A DNA stretch of 64,000 nucleotides from assembly GCF_037325665.1 (NCBI RefSeq), contig NC_090261.1:60968992-61032991 (forward strand). Reading direction: 5' to 3'. The notes under the pieces were generated by a model. That model was not told the DNA's origin. It was given only the letters and a program-made list of their open reading frames with translations, and made no database searches. Position 1 is the stretch's first letter; every line of letters starts with the position of its first letter. The position numbers and the translations under genes are program-made. The DNA comes from Littorina saxatilis (Eukaryota > Mollusca > Gastropoda > Littorinimorpha > Littorinidae). Positions 32,097 through 41,978 of the stretch are shown in pieces.

Positions 32097-32936
32097 ACAA
32101 GAAGGGCAAAGCCCATACGACTCACATGCTTGACCTTGACCTTTACATGACCTTGACCTTCAGGGTCAAGGTCAAATAACTAAACCTAGCAATGACATCA
32201 TACACTAAGAACTGCTTTACACATTTTTCCTACCAAAATACATGTGACCTTGACCCAAGGTCAAGGTCATGCAACACAAAGCTGTTAATTCAAGACATAG
32301 GAAGTACAATGGTGCTTATTGGCTCTTTCTATCATGAGATATGGTCACTTTTAGTGGTTCACTACCTTATTTTGGTCACATTTCATAAGGGTCAACGTGA
32401 CCTTGACCTTGATCATATGTGACCAAATGTGTCTCATGATGAAAGCATAACACGTGCCCCACATAATTTTTAAGTTTGAAACAGTTATCTTCCATAGTTC
32501 AGGGTCAAGGTCACTTCAAAATATGTATACAATCCAACTTTGAAGAGCTCCTGTGACCTTGACCTTGAAGCAAGGTAAACCAAACTGGTATCAAAAGATG
32601 GGGCTTACTTTGCCCTATATATCATATATAGGTGAGGTATTCAATCTCAAAAACTTCAGAGAAAATGTGAAAAATGTGAAAAATAGCGGTTTTTTAGACA
32701 ACATTTATGGCCCCTGCGACCTTGAGCTTGAAGCAAGGTCAAGATGCTATGTATGTTTTTTGGGGCCTTGTCATCATACACCATCTTGCCAAATTTGGTA
32801 CTGATAGACTGAATAGTGTCCAAGAAATATCCAACGTTAAAGTTTTCCGGACGGACGGACGTCCGGACGGACGGACGGACGGACGGACGGACGGACGGAC
32901 GGACGACTCGGGTGAGTACATAGACTCACTTTTGCT
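32097..32936 (-). mobile_element. HINE-3 element with many AGGTCA half-sites
   Basis: The left end is ACAAGAAGGGCAAAGCCC then TACGACTCAC. The right end is an (ACGG)n run (32851-32904) followed by GGGTGAGTACATAGACTCAC. The interior holds about twenty TGACCT/AGGTCA or TGACCC/GGGTCA half-sites, often directly abutting (AGGTCAAGGTCA). The insertion point in MITE M2 is near the AATAAAAACAA at 32090, and the right junction (about 32936) has lost a few host bases relative to M4. Confidence 0.75.
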
Positions 32937-33006
32937 TCATATTAGGAGCCCTTCCCCTATTGTTTTGTCAATAACAAACGTTCCAACAACCTACCTTTCT
33001 TGTTTT

Positions 33007-33068
33007 TACATTTAGTCAAGTTTTGACTAAATGTTTTAACGTAGAGGGGGAATCGAGACGAGAGTGTG

Positions 33069-33131
<63 letters not shown>

Positions 33132-33922
33132 TGTCTGTCTGTCTGTCTGTGCGTGTGTGTGTGTAGAGCGATTTAGACTAAACTACTGGACTAATCTTTA
33201 TGAATTTTACATGAGAGTTCCTGGGAATGATATCCCCGGACGTTTTTTTTCTTTTTTTCGATAAATGTCTTTGATGACGTCATATCCGGCTTTTTGTAAA
33301 AGTTGAGGCGGCACTGTCACACCCTCATTTTTCAATCAAATTGATTAAAATTTTGGCCAAACAATCTTCGACAAAGGCCGGACTTTGGTATTGCATTTCA
33401 GCTTGGTGGCCTAAACATTAATTAATGACTTTGGTCATTAAAAATCTGAAAATTGTAAAATAAATATATATTTTTTAAAACGATCCAAATTTACGTTCAT
33501 ATTATTCTTCATCATTTTCTGATTCCAGAAACATATAAATATGTTATATTCGGATTAAAAACAAGCTCTGAAAATTAAAGATATAAAAATTATGATCAAA
33601 ATTAAATTTTCGAAATCAATTTAAAAACACTTTTATCTTATTCCCTGTTGGTTCCTGATTCCAAAAACATATAGATATGATATGTTTGGATTAAAAACAC
33701 GCTCAGAAAGTTAAAACGAAGAGAGGTACAGAAAAGCGTGCTATCCTTCTCAGCGCAACTACTACCCCGCTCTTCTTGTCAATTTCACTGCCTTTGCCAC
33801 GAGCGGTGGACTGACGATGCTACGAGTATACGGTCTTGCTGAAAAATTGCATTGCATGGTTTCATTCTGTGAGTTCGATAGCTACTTGACTAAATGTTGT
33901 ATTTTCGCCTTACGCGACTTGT
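33007..33922 (+). mobile_element. HINE-1 copy h, older
   Basis: Full length but more diverged, beginning TACATTTAGTCAAG with a long GT tract (33068-33170) and ending CGCGACTTGT. It lies 50 bp right of MITE M2. The stretch 33923-34420 beyond it holds only a (CT)n microsatellite (34106-34150). Confidence 0.9.
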
Positions 33923-34103
33923 TTGGTTATCTCCTCCAATCAAAACATCACCAAACTAATCAAATCTAACGAAGGAACAGTTCGATTTTCCCCCCGAAGT
34001 TTTTGCTCTTTTCGTCTGTAGACTGTTTCGTCGCTGCCGACATTCAGATTGTCATGAGTAATAACAGCGCACAGCACCACACACAGCCACAAACACACAC
34101 ACA

Positions 34104-34154
<51 letters not shown>

Positions 34155-34428
34155 CTCTTTCTCTGTATCACTCTTACAGAGTGGGACTTAAACAAATATT
34201 TTTAATTTGATAACCCACGTCTTTTTTAATATACACACGCACACGGACACAATGTTCAACAAATCAAAAGCTCCGTGAAGTTCTCGTTTGATCTTGCCAC
34301 ACAAAAATCGGCCTCGTTTCCTACCCACAGACACGCACAGTGATTGACACGTAGAATACGCTAAGGTCACTGGCGTCTGACACTATGTTCAGGTAAAGTT
34401 CTCCTCAATGGACAATGTTCGGAAATAC

Positions 34429-34641
34429 CTCTGTCAAATGTGTATGGCTTGTGGAAGAGCAAATACTCTTGCTTTTATTGAGGCAGTTTTCCACCTGACA
34501 TAATTATTAGGCCAGTCACTAGTGAGGGATGTCTCTGAAACACGTGGACAAGGACCACGTGTGGAAAGTTTGCCTCAAGAGTATTAACTCTTTCACAACC
34601 CATGTAATCCGACAGAGTTATTTCCCGTGTTCGTCTACTGA
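34429..34641. mobile_element. MITE with GGGAAATAACTCTGTC-type ends
   Basis: The left arm (GGAAATACCTCTGTC, ATGGCTTGTGGAAGAG) and inverted right arm (CTCTTTCACAACCCATG, GACAGAGTTATTTCCC) make a foldback of about 213 bp. A single end of the same family occurs at 26428-26480. The interval 34642-35083 shows no gene. Confidence 0.65.
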
Positions 34642-35083
34642 TCCTGCCTGAAAACCGCATCGTTTTCACCGAAACACAGTCAAGTTTAACGCGTACAATT
34701 TTCAGTTTATCCCAATCACATACTTATGTACAGTATCTTATAATAGATATAACTCAGTGATCACACCCCCAAAACAATATCGTTTCCTCACACAGACACT
34801 GTGATTAACGCGAAGAAAATGCTGTAAATGGTTGGCGTTTACTATGCTGTGATGAAGTTCTCTTCATTTCAACATTTGATTCTGCCTCAAAACGTCATCG
34901 TTTTTCGACATCATGGAATTTTGGCGTAACTCATTTCAGACACGTTTGCAGCAAAAGGCCAAAAACAGATTATTTGTATTATGAAATAATGTTTGTACCT
35001 GGTATGGATAGAAAGATAAAATAATGTTAAAAATCGCGAACGTCTCACACCATGATGTAGTGGAGTTCTCGGCCTCGCTTCAT

Positions 35084-35608
35084 GGACTGGGTGGCCGAGT
35101 GGTAACGCACTTGCGCTCGGAAGCGAGAGGCTGCGAGTTCGACCCTGGGTCAGGCCGTTAGCAATTCCCCCCCCCCCCCCCCCCTTTCCTAACCTAGGTG
35201 GTGGGTTCAAGTGCTAGTCTTTCGGATGAGACGAAAAATCGAGGTCCCTTCGTGTACACTACATTGGGGTGTGCACGTTAACGATCCCACGATTGACAAA
35301 AGGGTCTTTCCTGGCAAAATTGTATGGGCATAGATAAAAATGTCCACCAAAATACCCGTGTGACTTGGAATAATAGGCCGTGAAAAGTAGGATATGCGCC
35401 GAAATGGCTGCGATCTGCTGGCCGATGTGAATGCGTGATGTATTGTGTAAAAAAAAATTCCATCTCACACGGCATAAATAAATCCCTGCGCGATATGAAT
35501 TGCATAAAATAAAAAATTAAAAAAAATTAAAAATAAACCCTTGCGCTTAGAACTGTACCCACGGAATACGCGCGATATAAGCCTCATATTGATTGATTGA
35601 TTGATTCA
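35084..35608 (+). mobile_element. tRNA-derived SINE
   Basis: A tRNA-like head carries an A box (TGGCCGAGTGG, 35092-35102) and a B box (GAGTTCGACCC, 35135-35145). The body contains GTGCACGTTAACGATCCC and a 3' tail of GCGCGATATAAGCC followed by (ATTG)n. A poly-C run interrupts it at 35167-35184. It ends 40 bp from the G2 stop codon, in the presumed 3' flank of that gene and opposite to its direction. Confidence 0.85.
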
Positions 35609-35647
35609 TCCCGTCTCCTGTTTCCAACGCACAGACACAGTTGTTAA

Positions 35648-36001
35648 TCATTTATTATACCCTGTAACGGGCTGGTGTCTGCTATGCTGTTGCAAAGTTC
35701 TCCTTATTTGTTGCTGCTTTGACACAGGCTCGAAAAGTGTTGAATATGGGGAGATATAGCCGCTGCTGCTAATGCTGCTCATGCGACTGCTGCCACTCTT
35801 GTCAGGGGTACTAGTGCCCGGGTGCTGCTTCCCGCAGGTTGGAGATCGGAGCTCGGAACGGCTACGAGTCATTTGGTGCACGCCAATCGTCATCTGCCTC
35901 CTGATGAAGCTGAGAAGGACGGTCCAGGCGTGCGCAACATCGCTGTGCGAGTCAAAGTTTTGAATGACCTTGAGAGCGTGAAACAGCGCCAGCGTATAAC
36001 A
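35648..36001 (-). CDS. Globin G2, exon 3 (helices G-H and C-terminal tail)
   Basis: The minus-strand exon follows a TTTATTTCAG acceptor and ends at TGA (35648-35650), phase 0. It reads CYTLALFHALKVIQNF, then VAHAWTVLLSFIRRQMTIGV, the globin G-H pattern with the H-helix Trp. A tail of about 70 residues rich in Ser, Gln and Arg follows (SGSSRMSSISSSGYISPYS). G1 has only a short tail, so this extension is specific to G2. It looks disordered and could be a phosphorylation or targeting segment, which is inference. Confidence 0.85.
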   Translation of the reverse strand, partial: CYTLALFHALKVIQNFDSHSDVAHAWTVLLSFIRRQMTIGVHQMTRSRSELRSPTCGKQHPGTSTPDKSGSSRMSSISSSGYISPYSTLFEPVSKQQQIRRTLQQHSRHQPVTGYNK

Positions 36002-36346
36002 CTGAAATAAAGACATCCCTGATCAGTTAGTTACCTCTTTTGTCACAGTATGAGCGGGAAACGAGAACAAAATTGTACCTAATTCTCATAAAATATTTGT
36101 CAAACATGAATAACGATGGAACAGAGTCAATCAGCTTGCGTGTGGGAGGCTGTCTTATTGTGTATTTTGTTCTCGTCTCTTGTGTTATTTTTTGTGTATG
36201 ATTTTCGTTTGTGACAGTAACGATTCTTCATTCACGTTGTCAGCCTGCGGGAGCTGCCGTAGGTCCGTCTGCACCGCCTCTGTGCACATAAAAGCATCAT
36301 GGCAGTGCCAGAAGAGGATAAACTGTATCTTTACTTTCTACATTTT

Positions 36347-36393
36347 TATATTTAGTCAAGTTTTGACTAAATATTTTAACGTAGAGGGGGGTG

Positions 36394-36425
<32 letters not shown>

Positions 36426-37204
36426 CTGTCTGTCTGTGTGTGTGTGTAGAGCGATTCAGACTAAACTACTGGACCGATCTTTATGAAATTTGACATGAGA
36501 GTTCCTGGGTATGAAATCCCCATACATTTTTTTCATTTTTTCGATAAATGTCTTTGATGACGTCATATCCGGCTTTTCGTGAAAGTTGAGGCGGCACTGT
36601 CACGCTCTCATTTTTCAACCAAATTGGTTGAAATTTTGGTCAAGTAATCTTCGACGAAGGCCGGGGTTCGGTATTGCATTTCAGCTTGGTGGCTTAAAAA
36701 CTAATGAGTGAGTTTGGTCATTAAAAATCTGAAAATTGTAAAAAAATTATTTTTTTTATAAAACGATCCAAATTTACGTACATCTTATTCTTTATCATTT
36801 TCTGATTCCAAAAATATATAAATATGTTATATTTGGATTAAAAACAAGCTCTGAAAATTAAAAATATAAAAATTATTATCAAAATTAAATTGTCCAAATC
36901 AATTTAAAAACACCTTCATCTTATTCCTTGTCGGTTCCTGATTCCAAAAACATATAGATATGATATGTTTGGATTAAAAACACGCTCAGAAAGTTAAAAC
37001 GAAGAGAGGTACAGAAAAGCGTGCTATCCTTCTCAGCGCAACGAATACCCCGCTCTTCTTGTCAATTTCACTGCCTTTGCCGTGCGCGGTGGACTGACGA
37101 TGCTACGAGTATACGGTCTTGCTGCGTTGCATTGCGTTCAGTTTCATTCTGTGAGTTCGACAGCTACTTGACTAAATGTTGTATTTTCGCCTTACGCGAC
37201 TTGT
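36347..37204 (+). mobile_element. HINE-1 copy i in globin G2 intron 2
   Basis: Full length from TATATTTAGTCAAG to CGCGACTTGT, opposite to the direction of the gene. Between it and exon 2 lies pyrimidine-rich DNA (37210-37440) with poly-C runs and no gene. Confidence 0.9.
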
Positions 37205-37574
37205 TTTCTTTCAAGTAACCCATACACCACACACACACTCCACTTTATTTTCCCCTCCAACGCACCTCCACTCAAACCACCACCACCGCCAGACAAACCC
37301 GAAACAACCTACAGATGTATTCATGAGAATCCACTACCACACTCCCCCCCCCCCCCCCCCCCATCAACCACCACCAACACCACTTCTCCCATTTACACCC
37401 CCCCCCCCTCCCACACCACACCGCATTCCCTTACCTCAACGGCAGTGGCTAACGGTACAAGTAACTTGTACGCATATATCTGTAGCGAGCGAGGTCAGGC
37501 TATCAGTACAACTACAAGTGGCCAATTAGCTACAAGAACACCCCCACCCCACCACCACCACCTACCATACTAAC

Positions 37575-37809
37575 CTGGATATATTCATGAGAATACACGT
37601 TGTAGCCTACGTGCCGAGCGCCCATTTTGCGCAGTGGCTGAGCGATGCTGTAGAGGCTGTCCAGGTGGTCGATGGCCATGTCGATGGTGTTGAGCGTGTG
37701 GTGAACGTGGACGTTGCCGCTGGCCTCTTCCATCAGGGGCAGGGGGTTTATCCTGCTGGTGTACAGGCCCGGGAACGCCTCTTTGCTTATATCTAAGTGT
37801 ATGAAGCCA
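37575..37809 (-). CDS. Globin G2, exon 2 (helices C-F)
   Basis: The exon follows a TTTGTTGCAG acceptor and ends at a GTTAGT donor; entry phase 2, exit phase 0, as in G1. It reads GFIHLDISKEAFPGLYTSR, NVHVHHTLNTIDMAIDHLD and LRKMGARHVGYNV. Distal E7 is the first His of HVHHTLN and proximal F8 the His of GARH. The CD1 place again carries Leu (FPGL). The motif LxxMGARH / IxxIGARH and LD spacing are shared with G1, which supports recent common descent of the two genes. Confidence 0.9.
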
Positions 37810-37824
37810 CTGCAACAAACACAA

Positions 37825-37828
<4 letters not shown>

Positions 37829-37855
<27 letters not shown>
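37829..37855. repeat. (AAT)n microsatellite
   Basis: Nine AAT triplets, 20 bp upstream of the G2 exon 2 acceptor on the coding strand. This parallels the (AAAAT)n tract at the equivalent place in G1. Confidence 0.95.
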
Positions 37856-38058
37856 GGATCCTCGATAAAAGAATGTAATTCACCTTGCCACAGTGAACAC
37901 CCGTCTAACACGATAATTTGAAGCCAGTCCATTGGGTGGTTGTTAAAGACAGGCTTGACTGTAATATCAAATTTGTATGCGTCGAAAAGAGCGGAGCTCG
38001 CCCTATCCCCCCTCACTCCCCCATGAGTGTCATGTGCCTATGGTCTATTGATACTCAC

Positions 38059-38211
38059 TGTAAGTATGTGGACACCAGATCTTCCACAATAGCAGTTCCT
38101 GATTTCCTCAGATGCTTCCAGGAATTTTTCAGCAGGAATTTGTCCGTGTCTGTCAGCGCTCGGCAGCCTGCCGGTTCTTCCTCTTTATTCTCTTCCACAA
38201 CATTGGCGACT
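38059..38211 (-). CDS. Globin G2, exon 1 of the globin domain (helices A-B)
   Basis: The paralogue of G1, the same family of divergent intracellular globins. The exon starts after a TGTCCGCAG acceptor and ends at a GTGAGT donor, entry and exit phase 2 as in G1. It reads VANVVEENKEEEPAGCRAL, then TDTDKFLLKNSWKHLRKSG with the A-helix Trp, then VEDLVSTYL. Joined with exons 2 (37575-37809) and 3 (35648-36001) the visible protein is about 247 residues with both haem histidines. The upstream exon demanded by the phase was not found. The acceptor sits at the edge of a minisatellite that repeats the acceptor itself (38212-39060). Confidence 0.85.
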
Positions 38212-39060
38212 CTGCGGACAGCCAGTGGATATTTGAGAGCAGACAACCAGTGGATATTTTGTACACACTTCCACAACAGTGGCGACTCATGGTAAGCCAG
38301 TGGATATTTGTGAGCAATTCCAAAACAGCGGCGACTCTACAGTCAGCCAGTGGATATTTATGAGCAATTCAACAACATGGGCGAGTCTGCAGCTAGCCAG
38401 TGGATATTTGTGCGCAATTCCAGAACATAGACGACGCTGCAAACAAATAATCACTGGCTACAGTCAGTCGGTCGGTCAGTCACTCTGCAGATAGCCAGCG
38501 GATATTTGTACGTAATTAAACAACAGTGGCGACGCTGCAGACAGCCTGGGGATATTTGTACGTAATTAAACAACAGTGGCGACGCTGCAGACAGCCTGGG
38601 GATATTTGTACGTAATTAAACAACAGTGGCGACGCTGCAGACAGCCTGGGGATATTTGTACGTAATTAAACAACAGTGGCGACGCTGCAGACAGCCTGGG
38701 GATATTTGTACGTAATTAAACAACAGTGGCAACGCTGCAGACAGCCTGGGGATATTTGTACGTAATTAAACAACAGTGGCGACGCTGCAGACAGCCTGGG
38801 GATATTTGTACGTAATTAAACAACAGTGGCGACGCTGCAGACAGCCTGGGGATATTTGTACGTAATTAAACAACAGTGGCAACGCTGCAGACAGCCCTGG
38901 GACATTTGTACGTAATTAAACAACAGTGGCGACGCTGCAGACAGCCAGCGGATATGTGTGAGTAATTTCAAAACAGTGACGACTCTAAAGACTGCCAATG
39001 GATATTTGTGAGCAATTCCACAACATCGGCGACTCTTTCGACAGCCACTTGATATTTTTG
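38212..39060. repeat. 50-bp minisatellite derived from the G2 splice acceptor
   Basis: Nine nearly perfect 50-bp units (38531-38980) are flanked on both sides by diverged units of 50-60 bp that reach the exon 1 boundary. On the coding minus strand each unit holds GGCTGTCTGCAG followed by CGTCGCCACTGTTGT. The true intron-exon junction reads GGCTGTCCGCAG then AGTCGCCAATGTTGT. So the array multiplies the splice acceptor and the first exon bases. Confidence 0.9.
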
Positions 39061-39147
39061 GCGGATGGGGGGAGGGGGGGGGGGCTTAGTTTTCATCTTT
39101 AGACCGCCGTGTACAAAGCAAAGTCTGCTACTGTTGTTTTTATTTAA

Positions 39148-40000
39148 AGGCACAGTAAGCCTCCCGTAAACCATCACAGATACTGTCAGGCTTTTACACA
39201 CAGTACAAACACCCTTCCATTTGAACGCTCACCGAACGGGAACATCCTTGGTGCCCTACGTAAAGAGCGAGCAATTTTCAAAGAATTAATTTTCCGGATT
39301 ATCTCCTCACACAATAGGACAGTGGTGCGTTTTGGTTTAAACAAGTTTATTCAATAAATTCCATTGGTACTATTACCGCATACATGAAATAAGGAACATG
39401 GAGCACAACAAGCTAGGCTTATAAGCGTACCGTGGTGCGTTTTGGCGCTAGACCTAACTTTTAAAATCTAAATAATAAATTGACAGCTTGTTACACAAAC
39501 ATTCTTAAATCATAAAAGAATTCTTTTTTCATCAAGACAAGATCAGTACAATTCGAAGTTTTGAAAGTTTGAAAAAAGAAAAGCCCGGAAGCAGGGTCAC
39601 GCAAGGTCGAGGTTCTCGTAGCAGACGACGGTTTGTTAGCATCGCCAGTTCCTCTGAACAGTCAAAAGCCATCGCTAGAGTTCTTGTGAACCTCATCCGT
39701 TTGTTTCGTGCATAGTCAGAGGTACATAATAACGTGCTTTTGCAGATAAGCTCACAGCGAGCCGCATTCAAATTACAAACTGACGACTGCATTGTGAAAA
39801 CGGGAAACTGGATCACACGAGTGACGATGGCTCAGGGGTAAGATAAACCACGCAAAAATAAATTCTTTGAAAATTGCTCGCTCTTTACGGAGGGCACCTA
39901 GGATGTTCTCAAGCGGTGAGTGTTTAAATGAAAGGGTGTTTGTACTGTGTGTAAAAGCCTGTAAGAATCTGTGATGGTTAACGGGAGGCTTACTGTGCCT
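39148..40000. mobile_element. TTAA-flanked MITE-A, intact
   Basis: TTAA at 39144-39147 and 40001-40004 flank inverted ends AGGCACAGTAAGCCTCCCG and its complement. The inverted repeats extend about 170 bp. It is close to the central and right part of the G1-intron copy (10670-11483), including TAGACCTAACTTTTAAAATC. No coding content. Confidence 0.9.
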
Positions 40001-40059
40001 TTAAGATATAGATGTCTTTTATCATTAGCCGCTTGTCGTGTGTCTGCAAGGTCACTTTC

Positions 40060-40103
40060 ACACACACACACAAACGCACACACGCACCACGCACGCACGC
40101 ACG

Positions 40104-40135
<32 letters not shown>

Positions 40136-40160
40136 TACACACGCACACACGCACTCTGTA
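40060..40160. repeat. (AC)n microsatellite
   Basis: AC repeats with GC-rich interruptions between the two TTAA elements. Confidence 0.9.
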
Positions 40161-40388
40161 GGGTAAGAAAGAATAGTCGAACCTGTCGAAACCGACCACG
40201 CAACGTTCCAACCAAAAGTGGTCGTTACAGACAAGCGGTAGCTATGGAAAGGTGACTTATAGTTATATACAATAAGAACAAGTCTTGCGTACTTCGGTGT
40301 GGTCGTCCTGGGCAGGTGATCGCTTTCAACAGCAAGGGAAGGTTCGACTGTAGTTCTACTTGTACTTCACCGTCGCCTTTTAGTTTAA

Positions 40389-40960
40389 AGGCCCACTCCG
40401 CCTCGTGAAAACAACTCGCCTCATCGTTTCAGATCGGGCCAGGATTTGACATGGGATAAGACCATCCGTCCACTTGGTCACAAGCCAAACATCCACAGCC
40501 TCAGACCTCTCTGTGCACAGTTGTACTCTTTTTTGGCTCACGTAAGTGTAGCCTATGCGATCGTAACTTTGTATGTCTGTGCGTGTGTGCGTGTGTATGT
40601 CTGTGGTAGAAACTTTAACATTTGAAGACGTCACATTATGGTGTAAGAGGGTTAGACGTCACGCGAAGGAATTACTGAAAGTCTCGGTCATGGTTATTTT
40701 GAGCGGGCCGAGACTAGTTGGCAGTCGTGTCCCTGTAAGTTACAGGCTACATGCAGACAGACAGATCTAGATCTAGTGTCTCGCTTTCTTGCACAGTGTC
40801 ACCTATGCTTACTGTGTGTGTGTGTATGTGTGACGGAGTGATTGAGTTTGTGTTACTGTTTGTCGATTTCTTACGTGAGCCTTGAAGGCTTCGCCTCTTG
40901 TTAAGAATTAATTTAATTTAATTCATTCGTCAAAAAATTCCAACTCACCCCTATAAGCAG

Positions 40961-41038
<78 letters not shown>

Positions 41039-41142
41039 TGTGTGTGTGTGTGACCAAGTGTAGGGCTGGTCTTATTCCATGTTAAAGCCTGGCCATATCT
41101 GAGACTGTGAGGCAAACCGTTTTCACGAGGCGAAGTGGGCCT
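40389..41142. mobile_element. TTAA-flanked MITE-B with nested HINE-2
   Basis: TTAA at 40385-40388 and 41143-41146 flank AGGCCCACTCCGCCTCGTGA and its inverted partner TCACGAGGCGAAGTGGGCCT. The arms extend about 60 bp. HINE-2 occupies 40531-40901, and GT repeats follow at 40967-41053. Confidence 0.85.
40531..40901 (+). mobile_element. HINE-2 element inside MITE-B
   Basis: It runs from TTTTGGCTCACGTAAG to CTTACGTGAGCC, the hairpin AGGC/GCCT and CTTGT. It contains AGATCTAGATCT and a short GT tract. The left end within the T-run is uncertain by a few bases. Confidence 0.8.
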
Positions 41143-41357
41143 TTAAGTGAAATATATGTTAAGTCAAGAAGAAGCGTTTACTTACGTCGTTAAGGAGAAC
41201 GTTGGATGGCCACTCCCAGTAGAGGCTAGGGAAGATTGTCGACCAGACGATTGTTTTTGTTTTGCTGGAATAAAATGTGAAAATAAATTAAGTTCTCAAA
41301 AATTTAGCGATGCCACAGTCGTTTCAGGCAAGTTTGGCGTTACTTTTTTTTGTTAGA

Positions 41358-41409
41358 CAGGCACACATGCAGACAGACAGACACACACATATAACAACTC
41401 GCGCGCATG

Positions 41410-41452
<43 letters not shown>

Positions 41453-41640
41453 ACACAACTCGCACGCACAACACACACATATTTACTGGAGAAATCAAGA
41501 CTTCGAAACTCACACATTAACACAGACAAACACTGTCACACACACACACACTGTACTACTCGCACCCACGAAAACACACACATACATACACACACGCACG
41601 CACGCACGCACACACACACACACTCACACACACACGCACC
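41358..41640. repeat. (AC)n microsatellite blocks
   Basis: AC repeats in several blocks, with a similar block at 41815-41895. The stretch 41143-41948 between MITE-B and MITE M3 shows no gene. Confidence 0.9.
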
Positions 41641-41850
41641 AACGATCTGATAATGCAGATACTTTTACAAGAACAATACATAATTATGATACCCACCTTT
41701 TCAGTTTACACACAGACACACATGCAGCAAACATGAAACGCAACCAATAGTATAACAGCACCCCAAGAGAAAACATACGACTTGTACTGGAGAATGAGAA
41801 TTCACAACTCCCACATGAACGCACACACAAACACACTGTACAACTCGTAC

Positions 41851-41889
<39 letters not shown>

Positions 41890-41978
41890 CGCACATGAAC
41901 GATCTAATGCAGATATTCTCACATGAACGATACATATATATATACATAGGGGAAGGGCCCCTAATATGGGCCACTTTT

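Larger units (their letters stand above)
28551..32957 (+). mobile_element. TA-flanked MITE copy M2 with four nested insertions
   Basis: The ends GGGGAAGGGCTCCTAATATG and AGGAGCCCTTCCCC are flanked by TA (28549-28550, 32958-32959). Compared with the clean copy M4, it has taken up HINE-1 copies e, f and g and the HINE-3 element at 32097. Without these it would be about 0.9 kb. M4 therefore supplies an empty site for each insertion. Confidence 0.85.

Noticed and set aside
35084-35160. A tRNA gene
   Set aside because: The A and B boxes are present, but the sequence continues into a SINE body with an (ATTG)n tail and does not close as a mature tRNA.
38531-38980. CRISPR-like array of 50-bp repeats
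   Set aside because: There are no unique spacers, the units are contiguous, and the genome is eukaryotic. It is a minisatellite.
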